In this document: one piece after another, positions 9,485 to 17,775 of the stretch
Position numbering within the stretch: position 1 is the stretch's first letter
Layout of the letters: the number at the start of each line of letters is the position of its first letter
Position numbers and translations under genes: made by a program
Notes under the pieces: generated by a model
What the model was told of the DNA's origin: nothing
Seen by the model: the letters and a program-made list of their open reading frames with translations, nothing else
Databases searched by the model: none
From: JANRIG01 sp033765235
GTDB taxonomy: Bacteria; Bacteroidota; Bacteroidia; Cytophagales; UBA9547
Assembly (NCBI GenBank): GCA_033765235.1
Contig: JANRIG010000020.1
Span: 124,001 to 188,000, forward strand
Length of the DNA: 64,000 bases
Direction of reading: 5' to 3'

Positions 9485-10531
9485 TTAAAATAATATACCA
9501 AATTGGATTCCAATAGTGTATATCAAAATACTTGAGGGAATTACCATTACTAATCCGTTAAGCTCAAAGCCTCTTTTACAAAAGCCTGCACCAAACTCAA
9601 AATGAGGGCCAATAGATGTACTTCCACTATTGCTGGTAAACGCAGCACCTACTTTGCCGTCAATATTAAATTTTAAAGTTGGCAATAATCTTAAATGAAA
9701 ATACACGGGTAAATTTATAGATGAAGTACTTCGTGTGCCGTCACCTTTAATACTATAAGACAAAGTTGAATATATAAGTGCTAGCCCATATCCGAAGGCT
9801 GCTGCTTTTTTAGCAACTTTTAATTTTGAAAATTTTATATTACCATTTAAGCCTGAAAAGTTAACTATATCAGAACTTGCTCCTGTATATCCAAAACCAA
9901 AATTAAATATTTTAATTTTATACCCATAATAATCTCTAAGTTTTGAACCGGTGGTGCCCGGAGGAAATTTACCTTTATATTCTTTACTCACATTGATTCC
10001 AACTCCCAGTCCCTTTTGCTCCATATTGAACTGTGTATTTTGACCTGTATTATTATTGTTAATATCATTTACTTTTGAAACCGGCACGTTGGGAGTATAT
10101 TTGAGTATCATAGCATCTTCTAATGCTACAGGTTTTATTTCTACAGAGTTAGCAATATATTTTGAATCTATGAATTTTCTCATAGGATATGTGCTATTGG
10201 TAGTGTTATTATTAGTATTTTGATATGCCGGCTCTACATTTACAGGTTTTGACGGGTCATTTATTTTTTCTTCTTTGGTATATAATGGATTTAATACTTC
10301 ATTAGTGCCGTTTTTATATATTAGTTTATGAATCTTTTGTATGCTTATACTTCGCATTGGGCCATCATAAGGAGGAATTTTATATTTTACAGCATCATCA
10401 GTTATTTCTATAATGTTGCAATCAATCTGTCTGTTTTCTAAAGTAATAATTTTATCTGCTGCTTGTTGTGCATTAATATTGATAGATAACGTAGTAAGTA
10501 GCATTGATATAATAAATAATTTTTTTATCAT
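9485..10531 (-). CDS. Secreted hypothetical protein, probable outer-membrane barrel
   Basis: 348 residues. Residues 1-21 are a signal peptide (KKLFIISMLLTTLSININAQ). Residues about 25-80 (ENRQIDCNIIEITDDAVKYK ... IHKLIYKNGTNEVL) match a motif commonly seen at the start of Bacteroidota secreted proteins. A polar Asn/Thr-rich linker follows, then from about residue 170 alternating strands (YGYKIKIFNFGFGYTGAS, INLPVYFHLRLL, FEFGAGFCKRGFELNGL) ending in a hydrophobic aromatic strand (IGIQFGILF), as in small outer-membrane beta-barrels. It is last in a four-gene unit, 5 bp after the preceding gene. I do not recognise the family; the barrel is inferred. Confidence 0.75.
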   Translation of the reverse strand: MIKKLFIISMLLTTLSININAQQAADKIITLENRQIDCNIIEITDDAVKYKIPPYDGPMRSISIQKIHKLIYKNGTNEVLNPLYTKEEKINDPSKPVNVEPAYQNTNNNTTNSTYPMRKFIDSKYIANSVEIKPVALEDAMILKYTPNVPVSKVNDINNNNTGQNTQFNMEQKGLGVGINVSKEYKGKFPPGTTGSKLRDYYGYKIKIFNFGFGYTGASSDIVNFSGLNGNIKFSKLKVAKKAAAFGYGLALIYSTLSYSIKGDGTRSTSSINLPVYFHLRLLPTLKFNIDGKVGAAFTSNSGSTSIGPHFEFGAGFCKRGFELNGLVMVIPSSILIYTIGIQFGILF

Positions 10532-10536
10532 AATAA

Positions 10537-12360
10537 TTATAGTTTAGTTCTTATTCCAAATGTTAAGTTAATAGGTGTAAAACCTGAAGTTTCAATACCG
10601 GGCACGTCTAAATCATACTCAGTACCATCGAACAAGTGATTATATTTTAAAAAGTTGTTATAAGATACTTTTGCAAATATTGATGCCCCTGAAGGAGTAA
10701 TACCCAAACCTAATTTCATGCCCGGCTCAGCATAAATTGTAGATGAACTGGCCAATTCGGACTCACTTAAAAATTCAGTTATATCAGTCTCTGTTATTAA
10801 TGAATTGTCTACGTTATAAACGAAAATTTTGTACTCTGAAATATTAGTTTTGAGCCAACCCAAGTGTATATCAGGCTCAATATAAAAGCTGCGTGTCAAT
10901 ATTAAAGTATGTGCTAATGTTAAGTATGGTAATATATTATTTATGCTCGCGTCTTCTACAGAATAATAACTAGGCTCGCCACTATATACAATAGAAACTC
11001 TATCGAGAATGTAGCTAAGTCCAAACCCAAATCTAAGTCTGTGCCCAAATTCTAAATGGCTGCCCAATATCAAATCCCTTGTAAGCCCACCACCGTAAAA
11101 AGACCAGTAAGCAGGGTTTTGTCTTTTTTGTACTAATATCACACCCGGGTATGGTTTTTTGCCATAGACCTTATAAAATTGTGTCTGTTGTGCATCATCG
11201 GCTTTGCCATCAGCATTATATCTATTATCCCAAATCTTGTTGCCTTTTACGCGAAAGGCTGCTATTGGCTTGAAAGATACATTACTGTTGTTATCAGATT
11301 TTTCATAAGCCAGATATAAATCATTTTTTTTCAATCCCTCTTTTAAACCAATTTTTGCTCTATAGGGATCTACTTTGTCAAGCTTAGTACTTGTTTTAAA
11401 TTCTGATAATCCTCCACCTTCTACTACTTCACCCGAGGCTAAGGTAGTAGTACCTCCTTCCAAAGCTGCCAACCCTTTGGGCATGGTCTTTACCATAAGG
11501 TCAGCAATACGGTCTTCGTTAGCTTTGCCGTCTACCGTGAGGCCTGTCACATCGCTGGTAGCTCTGGATTTGCTAATGTAGTTTACACTGAACATAGTGG
11601 AATTTTCAAACGCATATGCTTTAGCAATATCAGGTGATGAGGCGTCATTCCACATACTTTCATAAAATGTAGCACTTACTTCAGGCGACCAATTTAACTT
11701 AAATAAATATACGTCTATTATGCAAGTAAATCCTCTTACATTTTCAGCTACTGTGCCAGCCGCATCTGCTATATTGCCTCCATCTTCATTGCCGGCAGCT
11801 TGCATGACTGCACCGAGTAATTTTAGCCCAGCCCCTGTAGCTTTGGCTGCATTTTCTTTATTAATTATTTTGAAAGAATATACCGCAATGTAAGATTTGT
11901 TAATGAGTTTTTCGCCTGCATCTTGTATTTTTGCCATTCCTGTTTTTGATGCTAATGCAGATTTTACATCTAAGTCTGTAGCATTGTATAGCCCTCTCTG
12001 TGAAATCAGGTTCATATTCAAAAAACCATTTTCATCTCTTTGAAACCATTTGGCCACCATCATTTTACCCGCTTGAGCATTGTTGAGGTAGTTTTCGAGA
12101 TATTTTCCTAAATTCGATTCGTCTGCAGGATTGTCTTTCACAGGTATATATCTTAAAGGTATAGAATGGTCGTTGTACTTTTCAGGTATGGGCTGTTTTA
12201 AGAATACATTCCTTATCTCACTTGCATATTGCCTTGAATTTACATCTAATAATATGATAGAGAGTGAACTTCTATCATATCTTTCTCCAACATTTGAAAT
12301 ATTTTGAGAATAACATATTGAGCTAATTAATAGAAGTGGGAGTATGATTTTATTCATCAT
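10537..12360 (-). CDS. Secreted hypothetical with C-terminal outer-membrane barrel
   Basis: 607 residues with a signal peptide (NKIILPLLLISSICYSQ). The first about 380 residues are soluble-looking and unfamiliar. They include a small-residue segment near residues 170-205 (KATGAGLKLLGAVMQAAG, GGNIADAAGTVAENV) that may be an amphipathic helix. The last about 190 residues (YWSFYGGGLTRDLILGSHLE to NLTFGIRTKL) show alternating aromatic strands typical of an 8- to 10-strand outer-membrane barrel. Spacing to both neighbours is 5 bp, so it is almost surely co-transcribed with them. Function unknown; the architecture suggests a periplasmic or surface domain anchored by a barrel. Confidence 0.75.
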   Translation of the reverse strand: MMNKIILPLLLISSICYSQNISNVGERYDRSSLSIILLDVNSRQYASEIRNVFLKQPIPEKYNDHSIPLRYIPVKDNPADESNLGKYLENYLNNAQAGKMMVAKWFQRDENGFLNMNLISQRGLYNATDLDVKSALASKTGMAKIQDAGEKLINKSYIAVYSFKIINKENAAKATGAGLKLLGAVMQAAGNEDGGNIADAAGTVAENVRGFTCIIDVYLFKLNWSPEVSATFYESMWNDASSPDIAKAYAFENSTMFSVNYISKSRATSDVTGLTVDGKANEDRIADLMVKTMPKGLAALEGGTTTLASGEVVEGGGLSEFKTSTKLDKVDPYRAKIGLKEGLKKNDLYLAYEKSDNNSNVSFKPIAAFRVKGNKIWDNRYNADGKADDAQQTQFYKVYGKKPYPGVILVQKRQNPAYWSFYGGGLTRDLILGSHLEFGHRLRFGFGLSYILDRVSIVYSGEPSYYSVEDASINNILPYLTLAHTLILTRSFYIEPDIHLGWLKTNISEYKIFVYNVDNSLITETDITEFLSESELASSSTIYAEPGMKLGLGITPSGASIFAKVSYNNFLKYNHLFDGTEYDLDVPGIETSGFTPINLTFGIRTKL

Positions 12361-12365
12361 GTGTA

Positions 12366-13247
12366 TCAGATAAGATGTGGTATGAATTTATATTTTACGC
12401 TTTTGCAATATTGAATATAGTCAGGAGATTGGCTCAAGTTTTTTTCTTCTGTAATGGCACGCATGTAATATATAAAAGTCCAAGCCAGTGCATTGAATAT
12501 AAATATAGGATAATCCAAAAAAAGTGGAATAGAAACAATCCACCACATGAATACTTTACTGACATAGGCCGGATGTCTTACAATACCATATATGCCTGTC
12601 GATGTCACACCTCTGTAAGTAAGATTAGATGCTTTAGCCCCAAGATTAATAGTTGCAGTCACATATATTGTCAACAATGCCAAGACTACACATCTTAAAA
12701 TAAATGTAACCTCCGGAGATACAAAATTTATATATTCAGAGTGTTCCCAAGGTATAAATTTTGAAGCTATTTCATTGAATGGAGGATAGCAAATGACACA
12801 AAAGAATACACCCGCCAGTGATGTGTCTACCCACTCTATTTTGTTCTTTAGTTTATTTGACTCATACAAATAAAATATTGCAAAAATGACGGTATCAATA
12901 AAATATATGACAGATACCATTAATGGAAACAACACTTCATTGAAGTATATAATCCATGTTAGCCCACTATTTATATGTGTCATGCCAATTATTTTATTGT
13001 ATATACTATTAAAATTTGATATTGAGAACTGAAACATAAGAGGGACAAACATACATTTAAGAATTATTACAGATTTAGATATCTTCTTATCAATAAGCCT
13101 CGATTTATTCTCTATAAAATATAGTAAGCAATTAATAGCACAGGCTATAGATATTAGATATTTACATTCATCAGTCAAAAAACTTGATAAGTATGGGTTC
13201 AAATAACACAACCCATTCATAACTAATGAAAATATTATTATTTGCAT
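12366..13247 (-). CDS. ICMT-like integral membrane methyltransferase family protein
   Basis: About 293 residues with some seven hydrophobic segments. The C-terminal third carries the signature of the isoprenylcysteine carboxyl methyltransferase / PEMT-like family: GIYGIVRHPAYVSKVFMWW near residue 223, then a hydrophobic helix, then the EEKNL...DYIQYCKSVKYKFIP tail that binds S-adenosylmethionine in the family. The frame stays open to 13391, but that would overlap the upstream lipoprotein by 140 bp. ATG 13247, 4 bp after the lipoprotein stop, is the likely start. The substrate is unknown; prokaryotic members act on lipids, quinones or small molecules. Lying between a lipoprotein and outer-membrane proteins, it may act on the envelope (inference). 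Confidence 0.8.
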   Translation of the reverse strand: MQIIIFSLVMNGLCYLNPYLSSFLTDECKYLISIACAINCLLYFIENKSRLIDKKISKSVIILKCMFVPLMFQFSISNFNSIYNKIIGMTHINSGLTWIIYFNEVLFPLMVSVIYFIDTVIFAIFYLYESNKLKNKIEWVDTSLAGVFFCVICYPPFNEIASKFIPWEHSEYINFVSPEVTFILRCVVLALLTIYVTATINLGAKASNLTYRGVTSTGIYGIVRHPAYVSKVFMWWIVSIPLFLDYPIFIFNALAWTFIYYMRAITEEKNLSQSPDYIQYCKSVKYKFIPHLI

Positions 13248-13251
13248 TGTT

Positions 13252-14088
13252 TTAATATAACTCGTATGAATAACAAGTAGTAGTGCTACTAATCGTAATT
13301 GACTTGCTAGACCATGAGGAGCCATCCTTACCTGTAGCTGATATAGTATGACTACCGACAGATACAGTTTTTTCAATAGTATCAGACCCATTGCAGCCAG
13401 GATCTGAAGTATAATACCTTGTGAGGGTGCCTGCGTAGCTTCCGTCTATATATACATATATGTAGCCGCCGCCAACGGTGTTGTCGCTCGTCCATACGGC
13501 AAGGGTGCGAGTAGTAGTACTGCTACCCGACGAAGAACTACTACTGCTTGATGATGAGCTGCTCGTACTACTACTTGACGACGAGCTACTTACGCTGCTA
13601 CAATCTAAAGAATATGTACCACAGCTACCTTCTGTAATTGTAAAATATGTAGTACTCCATGTGTAGTCATTGGTACTGGTATTGGCAGTGAAATAATGAG
13701 ACCCTTTAGATAATATTTTTTTTAGTACTCCAGTCGTTTGAGTACAACTTTGATAAGATGTATAGTGAGTAGTCAAACTTCCGGCATAGCTACCATCTAT
13801 ATATATTGAAATAGAACCATCTTTGCAATCATAATAATTATAAAACATAATTTGACCATTGCCTGTGCCATAAATATTAGTACTGCTCCCGCTGCTAGAT
13901 GTAGAAGATGAGGTGCCGCCGGAAGAGGTAGATGATGTACTACTGCCACTAGATGAAGTACCACTCGAAGAGGTAGATGATGAACTACTTGATGGCTTAG
14001 GGTCATCTTTGATTTTACAAGAGTATGTAAATAATGACAAGATAAAAATTGTTATTATTATTAATTTATGGTTGTTAATATTATTCAT
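13252..14088 (-). CDS. Ser-rich surface lipoprotein with two tandem beta-sandwich domains
   Basis: 278 residues. A lipoprotein signal (IFILSLFTYSC, Cys near residue 24) is followed by an acidic patch (KIKDD), which in Bacteroidota often acts as a surface-export tag. Two Ser/Thr/Gly-rich linkers (residues about 33-70 and 163-195) separate two related domains of about 85 residues. Each contains (I/Y)YIDGSYAGxLTxxYTS plus a paired Cys and a SxGSH strand, reminiscent of PEGA-like or carbohydrate-binding modules. First gene of the four-gene unit. The low-complexity linkers suggest a flexible, perhaps glycosylated, surface protein; that part is inference. A 25-bp tandem duplication covers its start region. 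Confidence 0.8.
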   Translation of the reverse strand: MNNINNHKLIIITIFILSLFTYSCKIKDDPKPSSSSSSTSSSGTSSSGSSTSSTSSGGTSSSTSSSGSSTNIYGTGNGQIMFYNYYDCKDGSISIYIDGSYAGSLTTHYTSYQSCTQTTGVLKKILSKGSHYFTANTSTNDYTWSTTYFTITEGSCGTYSLDCSSVSSSSSSSSTSSSSSSSSSSSSGSSTTTRTLAVWTSDNTVGGGYIYVYIDGSYAGTLTRYYTSDPGCNGSDTIEKTVSVGSHTISATGKDGSSWSSKSITISSTTTCYSYELY

Positions 14089-14130
14089 CTTAAGTTAATT
14101 AAGTATTATTCATCTTAAGTTAATTAAGTA
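14081..14130 (-). repeat. Perfect 25-bp tandem duplication across a start codon
   Basis: 14081-14105 and 14106-14130 are identical. Each copy contains CAT (an ATG on the minus strand) and TTAAGTTAATTAA. The gene-proximal copy supplies the lipoprotein start at 14088. The upstream copy supplies an ATG at 14113 that opens only a four-codon reading frame before a stop. Confidence 0.95.
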
Positions 14131-14311
14131 TTTTTGTAGAATACATTTTGATATATTCTATAAATAATTTTTTACATTGCAATAATGAATAATAGAACCT
14201 TACCATACAATACCCCCTAGGGGTAGTTTTTGAAGGATGTTTCTGAAAAAATGGTACTTAACACTAAAATAATATAAAGTAATTAGGTTGAGCAGGTTAT
14301 TCTTGCATACT

Positions 14312-15085
14312 TTAATTGCTTTTGTGCTTTAATAGCAATTCATACATATTCTTTACACCAGCTTTCTTTACAATGTTTTTGCGATGTTTTTTTATGGTTT
14401 CGGGCGATAAAAACATGGCTTGTGCCATTTGGTTGGTATCAAGTCCATTTTTGGCAAGTTCAATTAATTTATTCTCTTGAATAGTAAAAATATCGTTCTC
14501 TGTATTTTCAGTGTAAAAATCCTTTTCAAAAATTAACTCAAACTTATCCACTGAAATTTTATGTATGGATAAACGAACCAAATTATTTGGCAACAGGCCT
14601 GTAATGTCGTATCCGTTTGCAAACGCTAACAGAGGTGTACCATCGGGCATTGATTTCACATACCTATTTTCCTGCCTAAAGTTAAAAAGACGGTAGTTGG
14701 CGCTACTATAAAAATTGTAAGTAAATTGATAATTGATTCTCTCGTCCATTGGTATGAGCGATAGTTGCCGTTTTATTTCAGGTAGGGTATGATTGATAAA
14801 AGTATTTATATGACTACTTGTCATATTTGCCACGGTGTATTTAGGCCCGAATTTTATATAATTTTCCCAGTCTGCTCCCAAAAAATCTTTAAAACGAGGT
14901 GAAAAATACTCGAATTCCATTTTTTGGTAGTTGATAATAAAAAATGCTGAAGGACTGTATTTTAAAGTCACATCGAGTAAAGTTCTAATATCTCTTATCT
15001 CATCATCTATTGAACTAGTTGATTGAGTAACTTCATAAAAATGCAGGTACTTTTTTACTAAGTCATTAGTTTCAAATAACTCCAT
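14312..15085 (-). CDS. PAS-like sensor with LuxR-type helix-turn-helix
   Basis: 257 residues. The N-terminal about 180 residues look like a PAS fold (SPSAFFIINYQKMEFEYFSP, then GTPLLAFANGYDITGL). The C-terminal about 60 residues are a LuxR/GerE helix-turn-helix (TIQENKLIELAKNGLDTNQM, SPETIKKHRKNIVKKAG). Such Bacteroidota proteins are intracellular regulators sensing an unknown cue. It follows the alpha/beta hydrolase by 6 bp on the same strand, so the two are co-transcribed. The regulator may respond to the hydrolase's substrate or product (inference). Targets are unknown. Confidence 0.85.
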   Translation of the reverse strand: MELFETNDLVKKYLHFYEVTQSTSSIDDEIRDIRTLLDVTLKYSPSAFFIINYQKMEFEYFSPRFKDFLGADWENYIKFGPKYTVANMTSSHINTFINHTLPEIKRQLSLIPMDERINYQFTYNFYSSANYRLFNFRQENRYVKSMPDGTPLLAFANGYDITGLLPNNLVRLSIHKISVDKFELIFEKDFYTENTENDIFTIQENKLIELAKNGLDTNQMAQAMFLSPETIKKHRKNIVKKAGVKNMYELLLKHKSN

Positions 15086-15091
15086 TGGTTA

Positions 15092-15928
15092 TTAAATTGG
15101 GTTAAAACAATGGGTTGCAAATTGTAGCAAATTTTTATCAAACGCCTCTGCGTTTTCCATTTGTGGAAAGTGGCAAGAGTTATTGATAATAAATATTTTA
15201 TGATTGAATAATGTAGGAATATTAAGTTGTGAGATATACTCATGATTCACCATTTTTTCGGTTTCGCCATGTACAATCATAATTGGGATTTGAGTGTTGG
15301 CCAAGATTTCAGTTTCGGGTATGTACGCAGCAGATGTAAAGTGTATTCCAACATCTACTCCAAGTACTTTTCTGAAATTAGGGTCTGTATTTATGATGGT
15401 ATGCTTTAGTAATTGTTGTACTTCTATATCAGATGTAAATTCATTGACTAATATATCAATATCTTGGTCTGAGGGATGCTGCTGAAAAAGTGTATTATAT
15501 GCAGGATTTGGCAAAAATGCTGATGCTAAGGAGGCAAGACTTGCAATAGGAGGTGTGCAAAATATCATTAATCCACGGCAATTTTTGAGTTTTGGGAGAG
15601 ATTGTATGGCTACATGCCCGCCAAAACTATGGGCGCATATAATAAAATCATTTAATCCAAGTTTATCAATTACTTCTATTAATGTATCAATTATTGATTG
15701 CATTTTATAAGCCATTTCAGGATTAGTAGCGTGTTCTGATAGCCCATGCCCGGGTATGTCTATGGCAATAAGATGATGATCTACCAGCAAATGGCTATCC
15801 ATTTGCTTTTGAAAAGTGGCACTGCTGCATGAGTTGCCATGTATAAATATGACAGCGTGTGAAGATTTTATGTTGCCGGACTCTATGATTGATACCGTGC
15901 CTAAGCTTGTATTAATTTTTAAAATCAT
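15092..15928 (-). CDS. Alpha/beta-fold hydrolase
   Basis: 278 residues with the classic alpha/beta hydrolase layout. VIFIHGNSCSSATF is the HG oxyanion motif. DIPGHGLSEH follows. The nucleophile elbow is AHSFGGH with Ser101. The acid region is IMIVHGETEKMV, with Glu where Asp is commoner, and the catalytic histidine lies in NNSCHFPQMENAE near residue 254. No signal peptide, so cytoplasmic. The substrate cannot be told; relatives include esterases, haloalkane dehalogenase-like and proline-iminopeptidase-like enzymes. First gene of a two-gene unit with the PAS-LuxR regulator. Confidence 0.88.
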   Translation of the reverse strand: MILKINTSLGTVSIIESGNIKSSHAVIFIHGNSCSSATFQKQMDSHLLVDHHLIAIDIPGHGLSEHATNPEMAYKMQSIIDTLIEVIDKLGLNDFIICAHSFGGHVAIQSLPKLKNCRGLMIFCTPPIASLASLASAFLPNPAYNTLFQQHPSDQDIDILVNEFTSDIEVQQLLKHTIINTDPNFRKVLGVDVGIHFTSAAYIPETEILANTQIPIMIVHGETEKMVNHEYISQLNIPTLFNHKIFIINNSCHFPQMENAEAFDKNLLQFATHCFNPI

Positions 15929-16129
15929 AAAATTATAATTATTTGATTTAATGGCATTTGTCTAAAAATTATAAGTAGTCTGCAAATTAATTTTTATATT
16001 GATAAATGCAAAATATTTAAGTATATTCTAATGTCTTGTGCTGAAATAGGTTTATACATTATAAGTAGCAAGCAGCAAAATCACGTTCTCAAAAAATCAA
16101 ATTTATTTAGCTCAATAAATCTATTATCC

Positions 16130-16137
16130 TATTTTTG
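16130..16137 (+). promoter_or_regulatory. Bacteroidota -7 box for the SSS symporter
   Basis: TATTTTTG matches TAnnTTTG. It overlaps the TTG at 16135 that would open the longest frame, so translation must begin downstream, at ATG 16159. Confidence 0.6.
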
Positions 16138-16158
16138 CCAAAAATTTTAATAAAAAAT

Positions 16159-17742
16159 ATGAATTTTTCATTGATAGACATATTGGTATTTGCAGGCTAT
16201 ATACTACTCATCATGACGGTAGCATTTTTTGTAACTCGCAAAAAATCAGGCGAAGCCCAAACCACTCGCGACTATTTCTTGGCAGGCAATACGCTGCCTT
16301 GGTGGGCCATAGGCACCTCACTTATAGCTGCCAATATATCGGCAGAGCAACTGATAGGAATGACAGGGAATGGCTTCACAATGGGCTTAGCCATAGCTAC
16401 TTACGAGCTAATGGCAGCTGCTACTCTGCTTATAGTAGGTAAGTTTTTCTTGCCTGTATTTTTAGAAAAAAAGATATATTCCATGCCTAATTTTTTGGAA
16501 ATGAGGTATGATGGCAATGTACGCTCCAGCTTAGCCATACTTTGGCTTATATTATATGTGTTTGTCAATGTCACCTCTATATTGTATCTTGGTGGGGTGT
16601 GCTTAGAAGAGGTTTTCAAAATAAAATTGGAATACGCCATCATGGGTATTGCACTCTTTTCAGCCATATATACAGTGGCAGGCGGGCTCAAAGCCATAGC
16701 ATACACAGACTTTATACAAGTTACATTTTTGGTAGTAGGTGGGTTGCTCACCACAAGCATAGCATTGGCAAAACTTACCAATGGTATGGGATTTTTTGAA
16801 GGGTTGAGCTACCTTTATCAAAACAATCAAGACAAGTTCAAAATGATATTTGCACAAGAGAGCCCTTTCTACAATTCGCTGCCGGGCGTGATTGGCGTAT
16901 TTGGATTTATGTGGATTGTGAACCTCAACTATTGGGGATTTAACCAATACATCACCCAGCGAGCTTTGGCTGCAAAAAGCCTTGATGAAGCTCAAAAAGG
17001 AGTATTATTGGCAGGATTTCTGAAGCTGCTTATGCCACTCATAGTAGTGATACCCGGCATAGTAGCATTTGCATTAGATGCCCCGTTTGATGTGAGCACT
17101 CAAGACAAGGTATATCCATGGCTGCTCAACCAATTTCTTACAGACGGCATCAAAGGGCTCATATTTGCAGCACTGGTAGCTGCTATAGTAGGCTCTCTCA
17201 GCTCAAAAACCAATAGTATCGCCACCATATTTGCTATGGATGTGTATCGCCCATTTTTTGGCAAAAACGACTCTGAGCAAAAACTTGTGACCATGGGGCG
17301 CATATCTATAGTGGTGTCGCTCATAATAGGAGTAGTGTGCGCGCCATTCATACGCAATTTTTCGGGAGGTTTTCAGTTCATACAAGAGTTTACAGGATTT
17401 TTCAGCCCGGGCATATTTGTGATATTTTTATTTGGTTTGTTTTGGAAAAATGCCAATGCCAAAGGTGCACTTTATGTAGCCATAGCCACGCTGCCTGTAT
17501 CATTGATTTTATATTTCTTCTTTGGTGATAAATCCATGAGTTTGGTCAACTTGCCCTTTCTCATGCGTATGGGCATCAGTTTTGCAACGCTAAGTACTAT
17601 TATGTTTTTGTGCAGCAGCAAACAAACTGATAGCAAAGCCATTACATTTGGCAAAGATTTATTTAAGACAAGTACCGTTTTCAATATCGGTGCCTTGATT
17701 ATCATTGCTATATTGATAGTATTTTATTACACATTTTGGTAG
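16159..17742 (+). CDS. Sodium:solute symporter family (SSS/SGLT) transporter
   Basis: About 527 residues with 13-14 hydrophobic helices. SSS hallmarks: DYFLAGNTLPWWAIGTSLIA, NISAEQLIGMTGNGF, and the GGLKAIAYTDFIQ motif near residues 180-195. Such proteins couple sodium influx to uptake of sugars, inositol, sialic acid or similar solutes; this one resembles the sugar/inositol branch, though the substrate is not fixed by sequence. The start is ATG 16159, because the promoter box lies over the earlier TTG. Monocistronic and convergent with obgE. Confidence 0.9.
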   Translation: MNFSLIDILVFAGYILLIMTVAFFVTRKKSGEAQTTRDYFLAGNTLPWWAIGTSLIAANISAEQLIGMTGNGFTMGLAIATYELMAAATLLIVGKFFLPVFLEKKIYSMPNFLEMRYDGNVRSSLAILWLILYVFVNVTSILYLGGVCLEEVFKIKLEYAIMGIALFSAIYTVAGGLKAIAYTDFIQVTFLVVGGLLTTSIALAKLTNGMGFFEGLSYLYQNNQDKFKMIFAQESPFYNSLPGVIGVFGFMWIVNLNYWGFNQYITQRALAAKSLDEAQKGVLLAGFLKLLMPLIVVIPGIVAFALDAPFDVSTQDKVYPWLLNQFLTDGIKGLIFAALVAAIVGSLSSKTNSIATIFAMDVYRPFFGKNDSEQKLVTMGRISIVVSLIIGVVCAPFIRNFSGGFQFIQEFTGFFSPGIFVIFLFGLFWKNANAKGALYVAIATLPVSLILYFFFGDKSMSLVNLPFLMRMGISFATLSTIMFLCSSKQTDSKAITFGKDLFKTSTVFNIGALIIIAILIVFYYTFW

Positions 17743-17775
17743 TGTGTGATGCGTTTAATTTTTTGATGTTGTCCA

